From Ascarosepion bandense (lineage: Eukaryota; Mollusca; Cephalopoda; Sepiida; Sepiidae): 64,000 nt of DNA. Each line of letters opens with the position of its first letter. Positions within the stretch are counted from its first letter, which is position 1. The stretch is from contig JBBBDQ010000346.1 in NCBI GenBank assembly GCA_037127315.1, positions 5,021,001 to 5,085,000 of the forward strand, written 5' to 3'. The notes beneath the pieces were generated by a model. It had not been told where the DNA came from. It ran no database searches and saw only the letters and a list, made by a program, of their open reading frames with translations. This document shows, piece after piece, positions 55,780 through 64,000 of this stretch. The position numbers were made by a program, and so were the translations under genes.

Positions 55780-56775
55780 TCTCCAACGGCACGAAGCCAG
55801 GCAGCATTCTTGTTCCTCTTCTCTTTGCATTTTCCTTTTCTGCTATGCTTGAAAAAGCATTTCTCTTACTTAAAAAAAGGAATCAATGTTGCATTCAGAA
55901 CAATTGGAGGTCTCATCAGCAACGTTTTAGAGCACAATAAACAAACTTGGTTTGCAGCTGGTTCACGATCTTCTCTTTGCCGATGATACCGCTCGAATAA
56001 CACACAGTCTAGAAGACATAAAGACTATGCTTGATGAATTCTCTGAAACGTGTGAACTCATTCTCAGCATAAAGAAGACTAAGCTAATGTTCCAGTCAAT
56101 ACCAGGCAATACATCTCTCTCATATCCTTCCGCCTTCATTGATGGTAAAGTATTAAAACGAGTTGATGCGTTCATCATTAAAACATGTTGATGCGTTTAG
56201 CATTAAAGCATGTTGATGCGTTTAGCATTAAAGCATGTTGATGCGTTCAGCATTAAAACATGTTGATGCGTTTAGCATTAAAGCATGTTGATGCGTTCAG
56301 TATTAAAGCATGTTGATGCGTTCAGTATTAAAGCATGTTGATGCGTTCAGCATTAAAACATGTTGATGCGTTTAGCATTAAAGCATGTTGATGCGTTCAG
56401 CATTAAAACATGTTGATGCGTTCAGCATTAAAGCATCTTGATGCGTTCAGCATGAAAACATGTTGATGCGTTCAGCATTAAAACATGTTGATGCGTTCAG
56501 CATTAAAACATGTGGATGTTTTCACCTATCTTGGATCAACAGATTCTTCTCATGGAAAAATGGACGAAAACATCCAGTTTAGAACAGCCAAAACCAGAAC
56601 ACCATTCAGTCATCTTGAACATAGGTTATGGAACACCAAAGACGTGCCTCTGAAGGTAAAGGTTGGCATATACAGATCAGAAGTCTCAGCACTTCTCTGT
56701 GGCGTTGAGACTTAGACCCTAAACCGCAAGCACGTAAACCAAATTGACGCCTTGCACATGCGCTCTCTTCGTGCC
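55780..56775 (+). pseudogene. Non-LTR reverse transcriptase pseudogene split by a minisatellite
   Basis: Plus strand, several frames: GTKPGSILVPLLFAF, SFSAMLEKAF (55795-55865; RT 'G.K.GC.LAP.LF' block), FRTIGG, LVHDLLFADDTARITHSLED (55958-56017; active-site FADD box), FSETCELILSIKKTKLMFQS (56040-56098), FIDGKVLKRVDAF (56133-56172), then the 25-bp array, then KHVDVFTYLGSTDSSHGKMD (56507-56566) and DVPLKVKVGIYRSEVSALL. This order is the palm-to-thumb portion of a LINE RT. The array is inserted exactly in the LKxVDxFTYLGS motif and disrupts the frame. Confidence 0.85.
56143..56514 (+). repeat. 25-bp minisatellite within RT coding sequence
   Basis: About 15 tandem units composed of 'catgttgatgcgttcagc' plus 'attaaaa', with tttagc/ttcagt and aagcat variants. 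The first and last units grade into the RT codons for LK(R/H)VD(A/V)F, showing that the unit derives from that coding segment. Confidence 0.95.
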
Positions 56776-56794
56776 ATATCTATCTAATCTAAAC

Positions 56795-56813
56795 TTATTC
56801 ATAAATGAAACTT

Positions 56814-56862
<49 letters not shown>

Positions 56863-57503
56863 GTTACCTATAGACTCCGAAACGGCTGAACCGATTTTCT
56901 TGAAAATTTACACAGTTGTACTATAAGCGTCTGTGAGTGTTTTGAGCTAGGTTTCGTGTCGAAAATCGATAATCGAAAAAATCGGGTTATAGATGGAGTG
57001 GTCCGATTTTAATCAAATTTGATACACTCATAGACAAAGACAGAAGAAACGATATTCAGAAGTTTCAAGGTTGCCGTTCTTACAATAGTGTAGAAAATCG
57101 ATAATATATAAGGCAAGATGTTTGTGTGTGTGTCTGTTTATCTGCCTGTATGTCTGTATTTTTTTCAACTCTTTTATTTTAGTTTTTGCTTCGGGTTTGG
57201 CTCTAAGTAGGTATAATTGTAGTTCTTAGTCTCAGCCATGATACCATTTACTCAGAGGACGTATTTAGCCTTCAAAATTCAGTTTACGACAAAAAATCTT
57301 ATTTGATATCGATACCAGGATATCAAAATTTGACTTACATCCATTCAAATTTCTTTCAGTCTACGGTTTCACTTTAACTGGAAACAACTATTGCTTTTCA
57401 GTCTTTCGTGACAACGTCCAAAGAGTCTGAGCTCCAGGACCATGGATTAGTTTTAAAGCTTTCATTACTCCCGAGCAACGCCGGGCTATATTGCTAGTGC
57501 GAT
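56795..57503 (+). mobile_element. Helentron-like two-module element, copy 2
   Basis: Modules A and B as at 38860-39587, in the same order and orientation, with (GT)22 at 56816-56860 in place of the shorter GT run and almost no TA between modules. Ends 'gagcaacgccgggctatatt', 'gctagt' near 57500. A 3'-end scrap ('atggattagttttaaagctt') recurs at 57672-57712, just before another TA/GATA run. Confidence 0.65.
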
Positions 57504-57715
57504 ATAAAATGGGATGACAGGGTCAAGAATAGTGCAATACTGTAAAATGTAAGAACTTCGCAAGCACTGAAACGATTCTAGCAATTTTGTCAGAATGGAT
57601 CAGCATAGGTTTTAAAAATGGTGCTGTATGGACAACCACCAAACTCTAAGCGTTCAGTTGGACGCCCACTCTTATGGATTAGTTTTAAAGCTTTCATTAC
57701 ACCCAAACTACTGCC

Positions 57716-57748
57716 AGTATATATATATATATATATATATGAACAGAC

Positions 57749-57795
<47 letters not shown>

Positions 57796-57845
57796 TGCAA
57801 GTAAGTTGCTAGATAAATAAATATGAACAAAGATAGATAACCCGA
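57716..57845 (-). repeat. (TA)n then (GATA)n with 'atgaacaga' spacer
   Basis: (TA)12, 'tgaacagacatagatagata', (GATA)11, and later 'aatatgaacaaagatagata': a short version of the 55 kb satellite. Confidence 0.9.
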
Positions 57846-58220
57846 TACATAAGACAATCTGTAGATGCCTCGAACTGAAAATAATCAATGGACACTTTGA
57901 AAAAGATTTCGTGCACAGTTGAAGGATTAACGTTCAGTGATTGTCCGGATCAACGTCTTTTCCCTCTTCCGGATGAGCGTAACCTACGTGTATGTGTTCT
58001 TTTGGCTTTTCTTTTAATTCTTCTTACGACTCTTTGCACTAGTCAACAGCTATAAGTAGTTGCATCTTATGCATCTAAGAAGATTACAAACCTTTTTTTT
58101 TTTGCCGCCTAATGCAACCTCAACGGAACCATGGGCGTTAGATGCTGAAGTGATAATGCGAGATAAATTCAGACACTATAGCTGTTTGTCACACATACAC
58201 ACAAGACACCCACATCCACA

Positions 58221-58221
<1 letters not shown>

Positions 58222-58265
<44 letters not shown>

Positions 58266-58293
58266 TCATCCATATATATATATATATATATAT
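58222..58293. repeat. Two (TA)n runs
   Basis: (TA)20 and (TA)11 separated by 'gtcatcca'. Confidence 0.95.
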
Positions 58294-58625
58294 AAGGAAA
58301 AAGAGAGAAGTTTGTTACTTTACTGAGTAGTTTTATGCCGACGTCAAAGTTTCGTGAAGGCCCCATTGCGATGTCTCAATTCTTCAGGGTTTTATTTTTT
58401 TGTCTTCAAAGTCGGCAAAATAATGTTCAGTTAAGCGGCAAACTTCTCTATATTAATTATGTTAACCTTCTATTGCTATATAAATATCGATCATTTTTTA
58501 CAAAAACCTGCTTGCCGAATTGTTTTTATACCAGTAAACCACTGAAAAATATATCTATATATAAACTTCACACTATATATATAATTATATGGTTATATAT
58601 CAATTTTACATTGCGACATGGAAAT

Positions 58626-58666
58626 GTCTATGTTTCGAGATAGGTTCTCATCATCAGGCAATGTTG
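58626..58666 (-). other. Hammerhead-core-like hairpin
   Basis: Minus strand: CTGATGA, T, GAGA-acctA-TCTC hairpin, GAAAC. The first and second core strands match the hammerhead consensus with one extra T before stem II; no stem III/cleavage site pattern (UH) follows convincingly. Possibly a Penelope-like terminal relic. Confidence 0.3.
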
Positions 58667-58954
58667 GTGTGGTTAGGCAGATGATTTACATTTAAATGAC
58701 AAATTCTTTTGGTTTGCTGTGAATGTATGTGGGTGTTTTTTGTGTGGCTAATCAGAATGATGGATTCATTTTGGGGTTTGACCCCGAAGAATTCCCCGTT
58801 CTAGCCAAATTTTTCTCTTTTTTTTCCTTTTTTCCTTGACCCAATACTTCTCTTGTCTGTTATCCTTCCTTATGTTTTACCTCCCATTAATCTGATCTTA
58901 TCATTTTCCCTTCAGTTTTATTACATTTGATGTGATATTCCTTTTTTAGTAGTG

Positions 58955-58958
<4 letters not shown>

Positions 58959-58999
<41 letters not shown>

Positions 59000-59026
59000 G
59001 CCAATATATATATATATATATATATA
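58959..59026. repeat. Two (TA)n runs
   Basis: (TA)18 and (TA)11 separated by 'attgccaa'. Confidence 0.95.
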
Positions 59027-59027
59027 A

Positions 59028-59140
59028 TTGTTTCACCCCCAAGCAAGGCAGTGCAGTCACTGACGCGCAGAGTGCTACCTGAAATGAGAGCAAAAAGAAA
59101 GAGGAACAAGATACAGGGGTGTCGGAAAATAGATAAGGGT
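59028..59140 (-). mobile_element. LINE-D 3' end, left of head-to-head pair
   Basis: 'tgtttcacccccaagcaagg', 'cactgacgcgcagagtgcta', then 3'UTR 'gaacaagatacaggggtgtc'. Truncated where the plus-strand copy begins. Confidence 0.8.
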
Positions 59141-59540
59141 GTCCCCCTCTGCATGAATTTACTCGAGCTACTAGGCTAGCAACTAGGTATCACACATTTA
59201 CTGTGAAATCAATCAAATATAACCACAACTCCTACTCTACCGACTTCTTTTCTCGCAATTTCCCCTTGTGGAATTCCCTTCCGTATACACGCTTCCCCTG
59301 CAGCTCCAAGAATTTAAATGTAAATGCCATCTCCTATCTCTATGACTTGCATTCTTTCCCTCATGTTCTTTTCTCCATCCACTCTACTCTCATCACATCA
59401 GTTTTCTCATCATTCACGTAGCCAGTTTCTGACACCCCCTATCACTTGTTCCTCTTTCTCATCACTCACTGGCTATGTAACTCCTGGCACACCAGTGGCA
59501 GTAAACTGCTTTGCTTGTGGTAAAATGATTATAAAAAAAA
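59141..59540 (+). pseudogene. LINE-D RT end and 3'UTR, right of pair
   Basis: 'ctgcatgaatttactcgagc', TRLATRYHTFTV-type order ('ctaggctagcaactaggtat'), 'tctcgcaatttccccttgtg', 'cgcttcccctgcagctccaa', terminus 'tgctttgcttgtggtaaaat' and A-run. A further minus-strand 3'UTR scrap ('gaacaagaaacaggggg') follows at 59545-59650. Confidence 0.8.
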
Positions 59541-59849
59541 GATGGGAAGACTGGTATGAAGGCGGTTATGTGAGAGTAAAGAAAAGAGGAAGAACAAGAA
59601 ACAGGGGGGGTGTCGGGGAAAGGATTAGAGAAAGATGGGAATCTAGGCGATAAAATATATATTTTTACATAATTAGCTCATTTAGATCAGTATAATGCTG
59701 TCATAAACTTCATTTATTTTTTTAAATTTAATTTATTTCATAATTTAACTTATTCTAAATTATTTTAGGACATTTCCACTCTTATCAGCAATATAAATTG
59801 AGATTAATTATATTTTCAAATATATATATATATATATATATATCTGTGT

Positions 59850-59892
59850 GTGTGTGTGTGTTTGTGTCAGATTAAATTAAAATTTACTGCCT

Positions 59893-59976
<84 letters not shown>
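59850..59976. repeat. (GT)n, (CA)n and (TA)n runs
   Basis: Short GT run 59846-59866, (CA)25 at 59896-59945 and (TA)16 at 59946-59976. Confidence 0.95.
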
Positions 59977-59978
<2 letters not shown>

Positions 59979-60275
59979 CGCTCTCACATCCTGATTGAGC
60001 ACTCTGGAAGAATGGTAGACTTTGAAAAAACAGTAGCTACTCTGGCATGTACGCATCGCTCATTCCGTGATGAATTACAGCACTCTGGTTATTGGGCGTG
60101 TATAATGATAATGTATACTCTAAAAAGTCTGCCTTCTTCTACCGAACGCCCATTGCCCAGAGGAAGAATCGCCGACTGACGCCAGTTCGTTGGGGTTTCA
60201 ATCTTGGGTTAAAAGCAGTCGGAGTCTAACCGTCCTGATGAGCTGTGATACAGCGAAACACTTCTGTCTGTGGAT

Positions 60276-60277
<2 letters not shown>
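59977..60277 (+). repeat. SINE-C, full length, with TA on both sides
   Basis: 'acgctctcacatcctgattg', 'ttgcccagaggaagaatcgc' (A-box region), 'ggggtttcaatcttggg' (B-box region), 'gctgtgatacagcgaaacac', 'ctgtctgtggatgacta', then (TA)20 to 60317. Confidence 0.9.
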
Positions 60278-60319
<42 letters not shown>

Positions 60320-60323
<4 letters not shown>

Positions 60324-60960
60324 TAATTAATGCATATCATTAATTAATTTCTATTATTTGTACATAGTTGGATATTTATTTATACTGATTTAAATATCAC
60401 TTGAGTGTTGATACTTACTTGAATTTATTTCTAATTTAATTTAAATTTATTTCAATTTTAATTTTCCTATAATAGTTGTTTTTATTTTCATGAGTTAAAT
60501 TAATTCTATATTTGTTTATTTATATTATATATTTTGACATTTTAAATTAAATTTTTCGTTTTTCTCTTTTTATTCCTGAGGTAAATTTTAACGTAAATTA
60601 TTTTAATCTCAACAGTACTCAGGCCCTCTTTTAGTTTGAAACTGGAAAAAAATTGGGAAAAATATTTAGTAAAGCCGAACAAAGCTCGTCATTTTTATTT
60701 TTTTAATGTATCTATTTTCCTCCCACCATCCTCCTGGTCAGCGTTTCGTCCTGTCTGCCAATCTAACAGACTGTTACCCTCCTCTTTCTTCTTTTCCCCG
60801 TCCCACTTTTCTTCTTGTTTCCTTTTTTTCTTTTCTTCTTGTTTTTCTTTCTGTTCGATACGCTTTTCTTTCCTCTTTCCTTTTCGCACACCAGCTTTAA
60901 GTTTTTTTTACTTACACAAACAGTCAGTTATTGCCATGCGTGGTATATGCTTCTTTTTTT
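60320..60960. other. AT-rich then pyrimidine-rich sequence
   Basis: No gene. 60720-60890 is C/T-rich on the plus strand; frames there on either strand are compositional. Confidence 0.6.
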
Positions 60961-60966
60961 TTTTTA

Positions 60967-61505
60967 ATCATTTCACCCCAAGCAAGGCGGAAACGCCACT
61001 GATGTGCAGGGGGTTACATAAATGTAAAAAGATTAATTAGAAAAAAGTGAGGAGTACAAACTAATTAGAAAGGAACAATAGAAAGCTGAGAAAGCAGGTG
61101 CGATGACAGATACATAGGTGGAGAGAAAGGGAAGGTTATACAGGGGTGGGGAGAGAGCTAGAGTCCAGTGGTTAGTAGATGAGTATTGACTTTGCATTTA
61201 AATTTCTGGAGGTTGTAGCCGTCAGGAAAGCAAGAATACGGGAGCGAGTTCCACAGGCGGGAAGTGCGAGAGAAGAAACTGCAGGAGTAGAATTGTCGTC
61301 TGTATTTGGCTAACCTGACTGTGAATGGGTGGGACCCAGTTGCCAGTCTGGTTGCAAGAGTAAACACCTGTTGAGGAGGAATCAGTGACTTAAGTTCGTC
61401 TGAGCAGAAGCCATGAAAGTATTTATAGAACAGACATAGGGAGGCCACATTTCGACGATGGGGAAGTGGCTGCAGTCGAGCCGCCAAATCAGTACCTATC
61501 ACATT
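60967..61505 (-). pseudogene. LINE-D RT C-terminus and 3'UTR, best copy
   Basis: The minus frame 61502-61158 (114 codons) reads DLAARLQPLPHRRNVASL, LFYKYFHGFCSDELKSLI, VFTLATRLATGSHPFTVR, SFFSRTSRLWNSLPYSCF, LQKFKCKVNTHLL, the intact end of a CR1/Jockey/L2-like RT ORF with the SRxxRLWNSLP motif. It is followed by a 3'UTR ending 'tcatttcaccccaagcaagg' next to a T-run (complement poly(A)). 5' truncated. Confidence 0.92.
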
Positions 61506-61529
61506 CTAACTGGACAAAAGTTATTACTG

Positions 61530-61831
61530 CAGTCAGTCAGTTAAGTGCCATACGTGATACACGCTTGGGCGATCATGTCCCGTAAGAGACATGATTGACT
61601 GGGCAGAAGATTATCCCGCAGTAGGTTGCCATTGCTTTCTGCGGTAGACTGGTTGCCGACCAAGGCTATAGAACCCAATCTCTCCTGTTATTTAACCCAT
61701 AACTGGAAGGAATAGACGAATTAATACCTTTCCCAAGGGTATTTGCGCCTAAGTGAAGGCAATGAATTCAGCTGGAATTCGAACTCGGCTCCCCGATTTC
61801 TCGTTCCGAGCCGATATCCAATGCACCACAA
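61530..61831 (-). repeat. SINE-A, full length
   Basis: Tail 'cagtcagtcagttaagtgcc', body 'ctgcggtagactggttgccg', B-box 'gaattcgaactcggctcccc', head 'atccaatgcaccacaa'. A 36-bp body scrap ('aggttgccattactttctgc', 'ggtagactggttgcac') is stuck on at 61832-61867. Confidence 0.92.
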
Positions 61832-62217
61832 AAGGTTGCCATTACTTTCTGCGGTAGACTGGTTGCACCATAACCCACAACCGAACATTATATACAACTC
61901 AAAAAACAGGAAAAAAAAAGAACAAAACAAGACAAAAAACAACCTACTTCTTGCAAAAATAAAACACATTTTAAAATGATATCAGATTTTTGTAGCATTT
62001 GACCCAAATGAGACACTGTATAAATGTAGATATTAACTGACATCGCCATATAGGTAGGACACTGCAGAAAATAATGTTTAATGTAGGATTTAATAGGCGT
62101 ACATATAGGCTAAAGAAAAAGTAAGGTTCTTCTGGGCAAAGAAGATGTGTTGGGAAAACCACAGTGCCACCTTTAAACTGATGGTGAGATGTTGCCGGGA
62201 GAAGCAGCAATTCCGGA

Positions 62218-62325
62218 GAACCCAATCTGTCCTACTATTTAACTCATAGTTGGTGGGAGAAGTGACGAATTGAAACCTTTCTTAAAGGTATTTTCACGTA
62301 TGCGAATGCAGTTGTTCAACGCACG
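62218..62325 (-). repeat. SINE-A middle fragment
   Basis: 'acccaatctgtcctactatt', 'taactcatagttggtgggag', 'aaacctttcttaaaggtatt'; lacks both ends. Then a (CA)n run to 62355. Confidence 0.8.
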
Positions 62326-62588
62326 CACGCACACACACACACACATACACACACAAGATTTTGAATTTTACAAAATATTAAAAATAGCCGATGAAGCGAA
62401 TTCGGTTCGCTAAAATGGCCATACGATTATGTAATTTTGAATGTTTTATATGTAAAAATATAAATTAGGTCTATAAATAAACTTTCATTACATTAACCCC
62501 TCAAGCTAGATCAATTTCGAAATTTAATTTTCAATAATAAAAAGTAATAAAAAGTTCTTTGAGATTTTATCATCAAGCTGCTTCCTTT

Positions 62589-62589
<1 letters not shown>

Positions 62590-62630
<41 letters not shown>
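62590..62630. repeat. (TA)n microsatellite
   Basis: About 20 units directly abutting the hairpin at 62631. Confidence 0.95.
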
Positions 62631-62632
<2 letters not shown>

Positions 62633-62681
62633 AAAATCTAAAGTGAAACCGCGGTAGATTTTGGCTCACTTTAGATTTTTG
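62631..62681 (+). other. Hammerhead-like 3' half in a hairpin (PLE remnant)
   Basis: A perfect 16-bp inverted repeat (62631-62646 / 62666-62681). It contains GAAA (62645-62648) and 'acc-gc-ggt' followed by A, the same stem III arrangement as at 50321-50332. The CUGANGA strand and stem II are missing, as if deleted. Downstream 62690-62800 resembles 50370-50450 ('tgtatcgagc'/'tgtattgagc', 'gttagtt', poly(T)). Confidence 0.45.
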
Positions 62682-62969
62682 TGTGTCTTTGCTCTACTTC
62701 GTATATTTTCTTTTGTACTTTGTATCGAGCACTTTTTTCTTGTGGTTAGTTCCGTTTGGGTTTTTTTTCTTTGCTGCGGAGTATTGAATGTTTTGTTCTT
62801 GTTCCGCGGGTTTCTTTTTTTTTTTCTAAAAAATATTAATAAAAAAATTATAACCGTTTTAGATGATGTGTTGAGTTTACCTTTATGCTCCGGATAATAT
62901 CCATTGAGTTCGCTATATGGATTTATCACGAAATACTTTATAACAAATAAATCTATATACGAACTTGGG

Positions 62970-62995
62970 CATCATTTATTTATTTATTTATTTAT

Positions 62996-63027
<32 letters not shown>

Positions 63028-63133
63028 ATATCTATCTATCTTAGTCTGTTCATTATCTATTTATTTATCAATTTATCTTAGTCAGTTCATGATCTAGCTA
63101 TCTATCTATCTATCTAGCTATCTTAGCCTGTTC

Positions 63134-63185
<52 letters not shown>

Positions 63186-63244
63186 CCTTAGTCTATTCAT
63201 TATCTATCTATCTATCTTAGTCTGTTCATTATCTATCTTTCTAT

Positions 63245-63310
<66 letters not shown>

Positions 63311-63352
63311 CAGTCTATTCATTATCTATCTATCTATCTATCTAGCTGTCTA

Positions 63353-63383
<31 letters not shown>

Positions 63384-63496
63384 ATCTATCTATCTTAGTC
63401 TGTTCATTATCTATCTATCTATTTTAGTCTGTTCATTATCCATCTATCAATCTATCTTAGTCTGTTCATTATCTATCTATCTATCTTAGTCTGTTC

Positions 63497-63548
<52 letters not shown>

Positions 63549-63684
63549 AGTCTGTTCATTATCTATCTATCTATCTTAGTCTGTTCATTATCTATCTATC
63601 TATCTTAGTCTGTTCATTATCTATCTATCTATCTTAGTCTGTTCATTATCTATTTATTTATCAATCTATCTTAGTCTGTTTATG

Positions 63685-63741
<57 letters not shown>

Positions 63742-63852
63742 AGTCTGTTCATTATCTATCTATCTATTTTAGTCTGTTCATTATCCATCTATGTGTCTAT
63801 CTATCTTTGTCTGTTCATTATCTATCTATCTATCTTAGTCTGTTCATTATCC

Positions 63853-63898
<46 letters not shown>

Positions 63899-64000
63899 TT
63901 ATCTATCTATCTTAGTCTGTTCATTATCTATCTATCTATCTTAGTCTGTTCATTATCTATCTATCTATCTATCTTAGTCTGTTCATTATCTATCTATCTA
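62970..64000 (+). repeat. (TATC)n satellite with 'ttagtctgttcat' spacer, cut by window end
   Basis: Over 1 kb of TATC runs separated every ~35-60 bp by 'ttagtctgttcattatc'. More than a dozen spacers are visible, and it continues past the window end. Complementary in sequence to the 55 kb satellite. Confidence 0.97.

Noticed and set aside
62970..64000. CRISPR-like repeat/spacer pattern
   Set aside because: The spacer is itself a constant motif and the repeat is a tetranucleotide.

Overview
This window looks like non-coding, repeat-dominated DNA from a cephalopod, most likely an octopus. The clues are AT-rich sequence with very long (TA)n, (TATC/GATA)n and (CA/GT)n microsatellites, several tRNA-derived SINE families of the kind described from octopus, and many 5'-truncated non-LTR retrotransposon copies ending in a conserved 'caccccaagcaaggc'-type 3' terminus (read on the minus strand). 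The species assignment is inference. I found no convincing host protein-coding exon, rRNA gene or functional tRNA gene. Nearly all long open frames are microsatellite translations ([14 protein letters not shown]) or shadows of decayed transposons.

For this annotation I named the repeat families. SINE-A is tRNA-like with a tail ending in 'cagtcagtcag' on the minus strand. SINE-B is tRNA-like with boxes 'tggtgtaaagg' and 'gttcgatcc'. SINE-C is tRNA-like and usually ends in a (TA)n tail. LINE-D is a CR1/Jockey/L2-like element known here from its RT C-terminus and 3'UTR. LINE-E is an RTE/BovB-like RT. LINE-K is another RT C-terminus. There are also Ty3/gypsy-type LTRs and a pol fragment, Tc1/mariner elements, Penelope-like elements (PLE), Helentron-like non-autonomous elements, foldback elements and 5S-rRNA-derived sequences.

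Layout: 0-3 kb SINEs and two LTR ends. 3.1-3.9 kb TATC satellite. 5.6-6.8 kb foldback and a 115-bp tandem array split by a solo LTR. 8-11 kb SINEs and the longest TA array. 10.9-12.2 kb old satellite invaded by mariner and SINE-B. 14-18 kb two 25-bp minisatellite arrays with a duplicated flank, a foldback element and a LINE-E RT pseudogene. 19-26 kb PLE, 5S copies and a triple nest of insertions in LINE-E. 27-32 kb gypsy, LINE-E and LINE-D. 32.6-35.7 kb Tc1/mariner elements, a MITE and LINE-K. 37-42 kb LINE-D, Helentron-like, SINE-C and 5S. 42.6-45.7 kb satellite, Tc1 and a PLE partial dimer. 46-47 kb LTRs. 50-51.5 kb PLE endonuclease fragment between two hammerhead-like repeats. 55-57.5 kb GATA satellite, an RT pseudogene with an internal 25-bp minisatellite, and Helentron-like. 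58-62 kb LINE-D and SINEs. 62.6-64 kb PLE remnant and a TATC satellite cut by the window end.

The most interesting items are: a composite 5S-rRNA/tRNA SINE bounded by an 11-bp target duplication; two directly repeated hammerhead-ribozyme-like hairpins; a minisatellite grown out of a reverse-transcriptase motif; and paired 25-bp arrays whose unit carries the palindrome GAACATGTTC.
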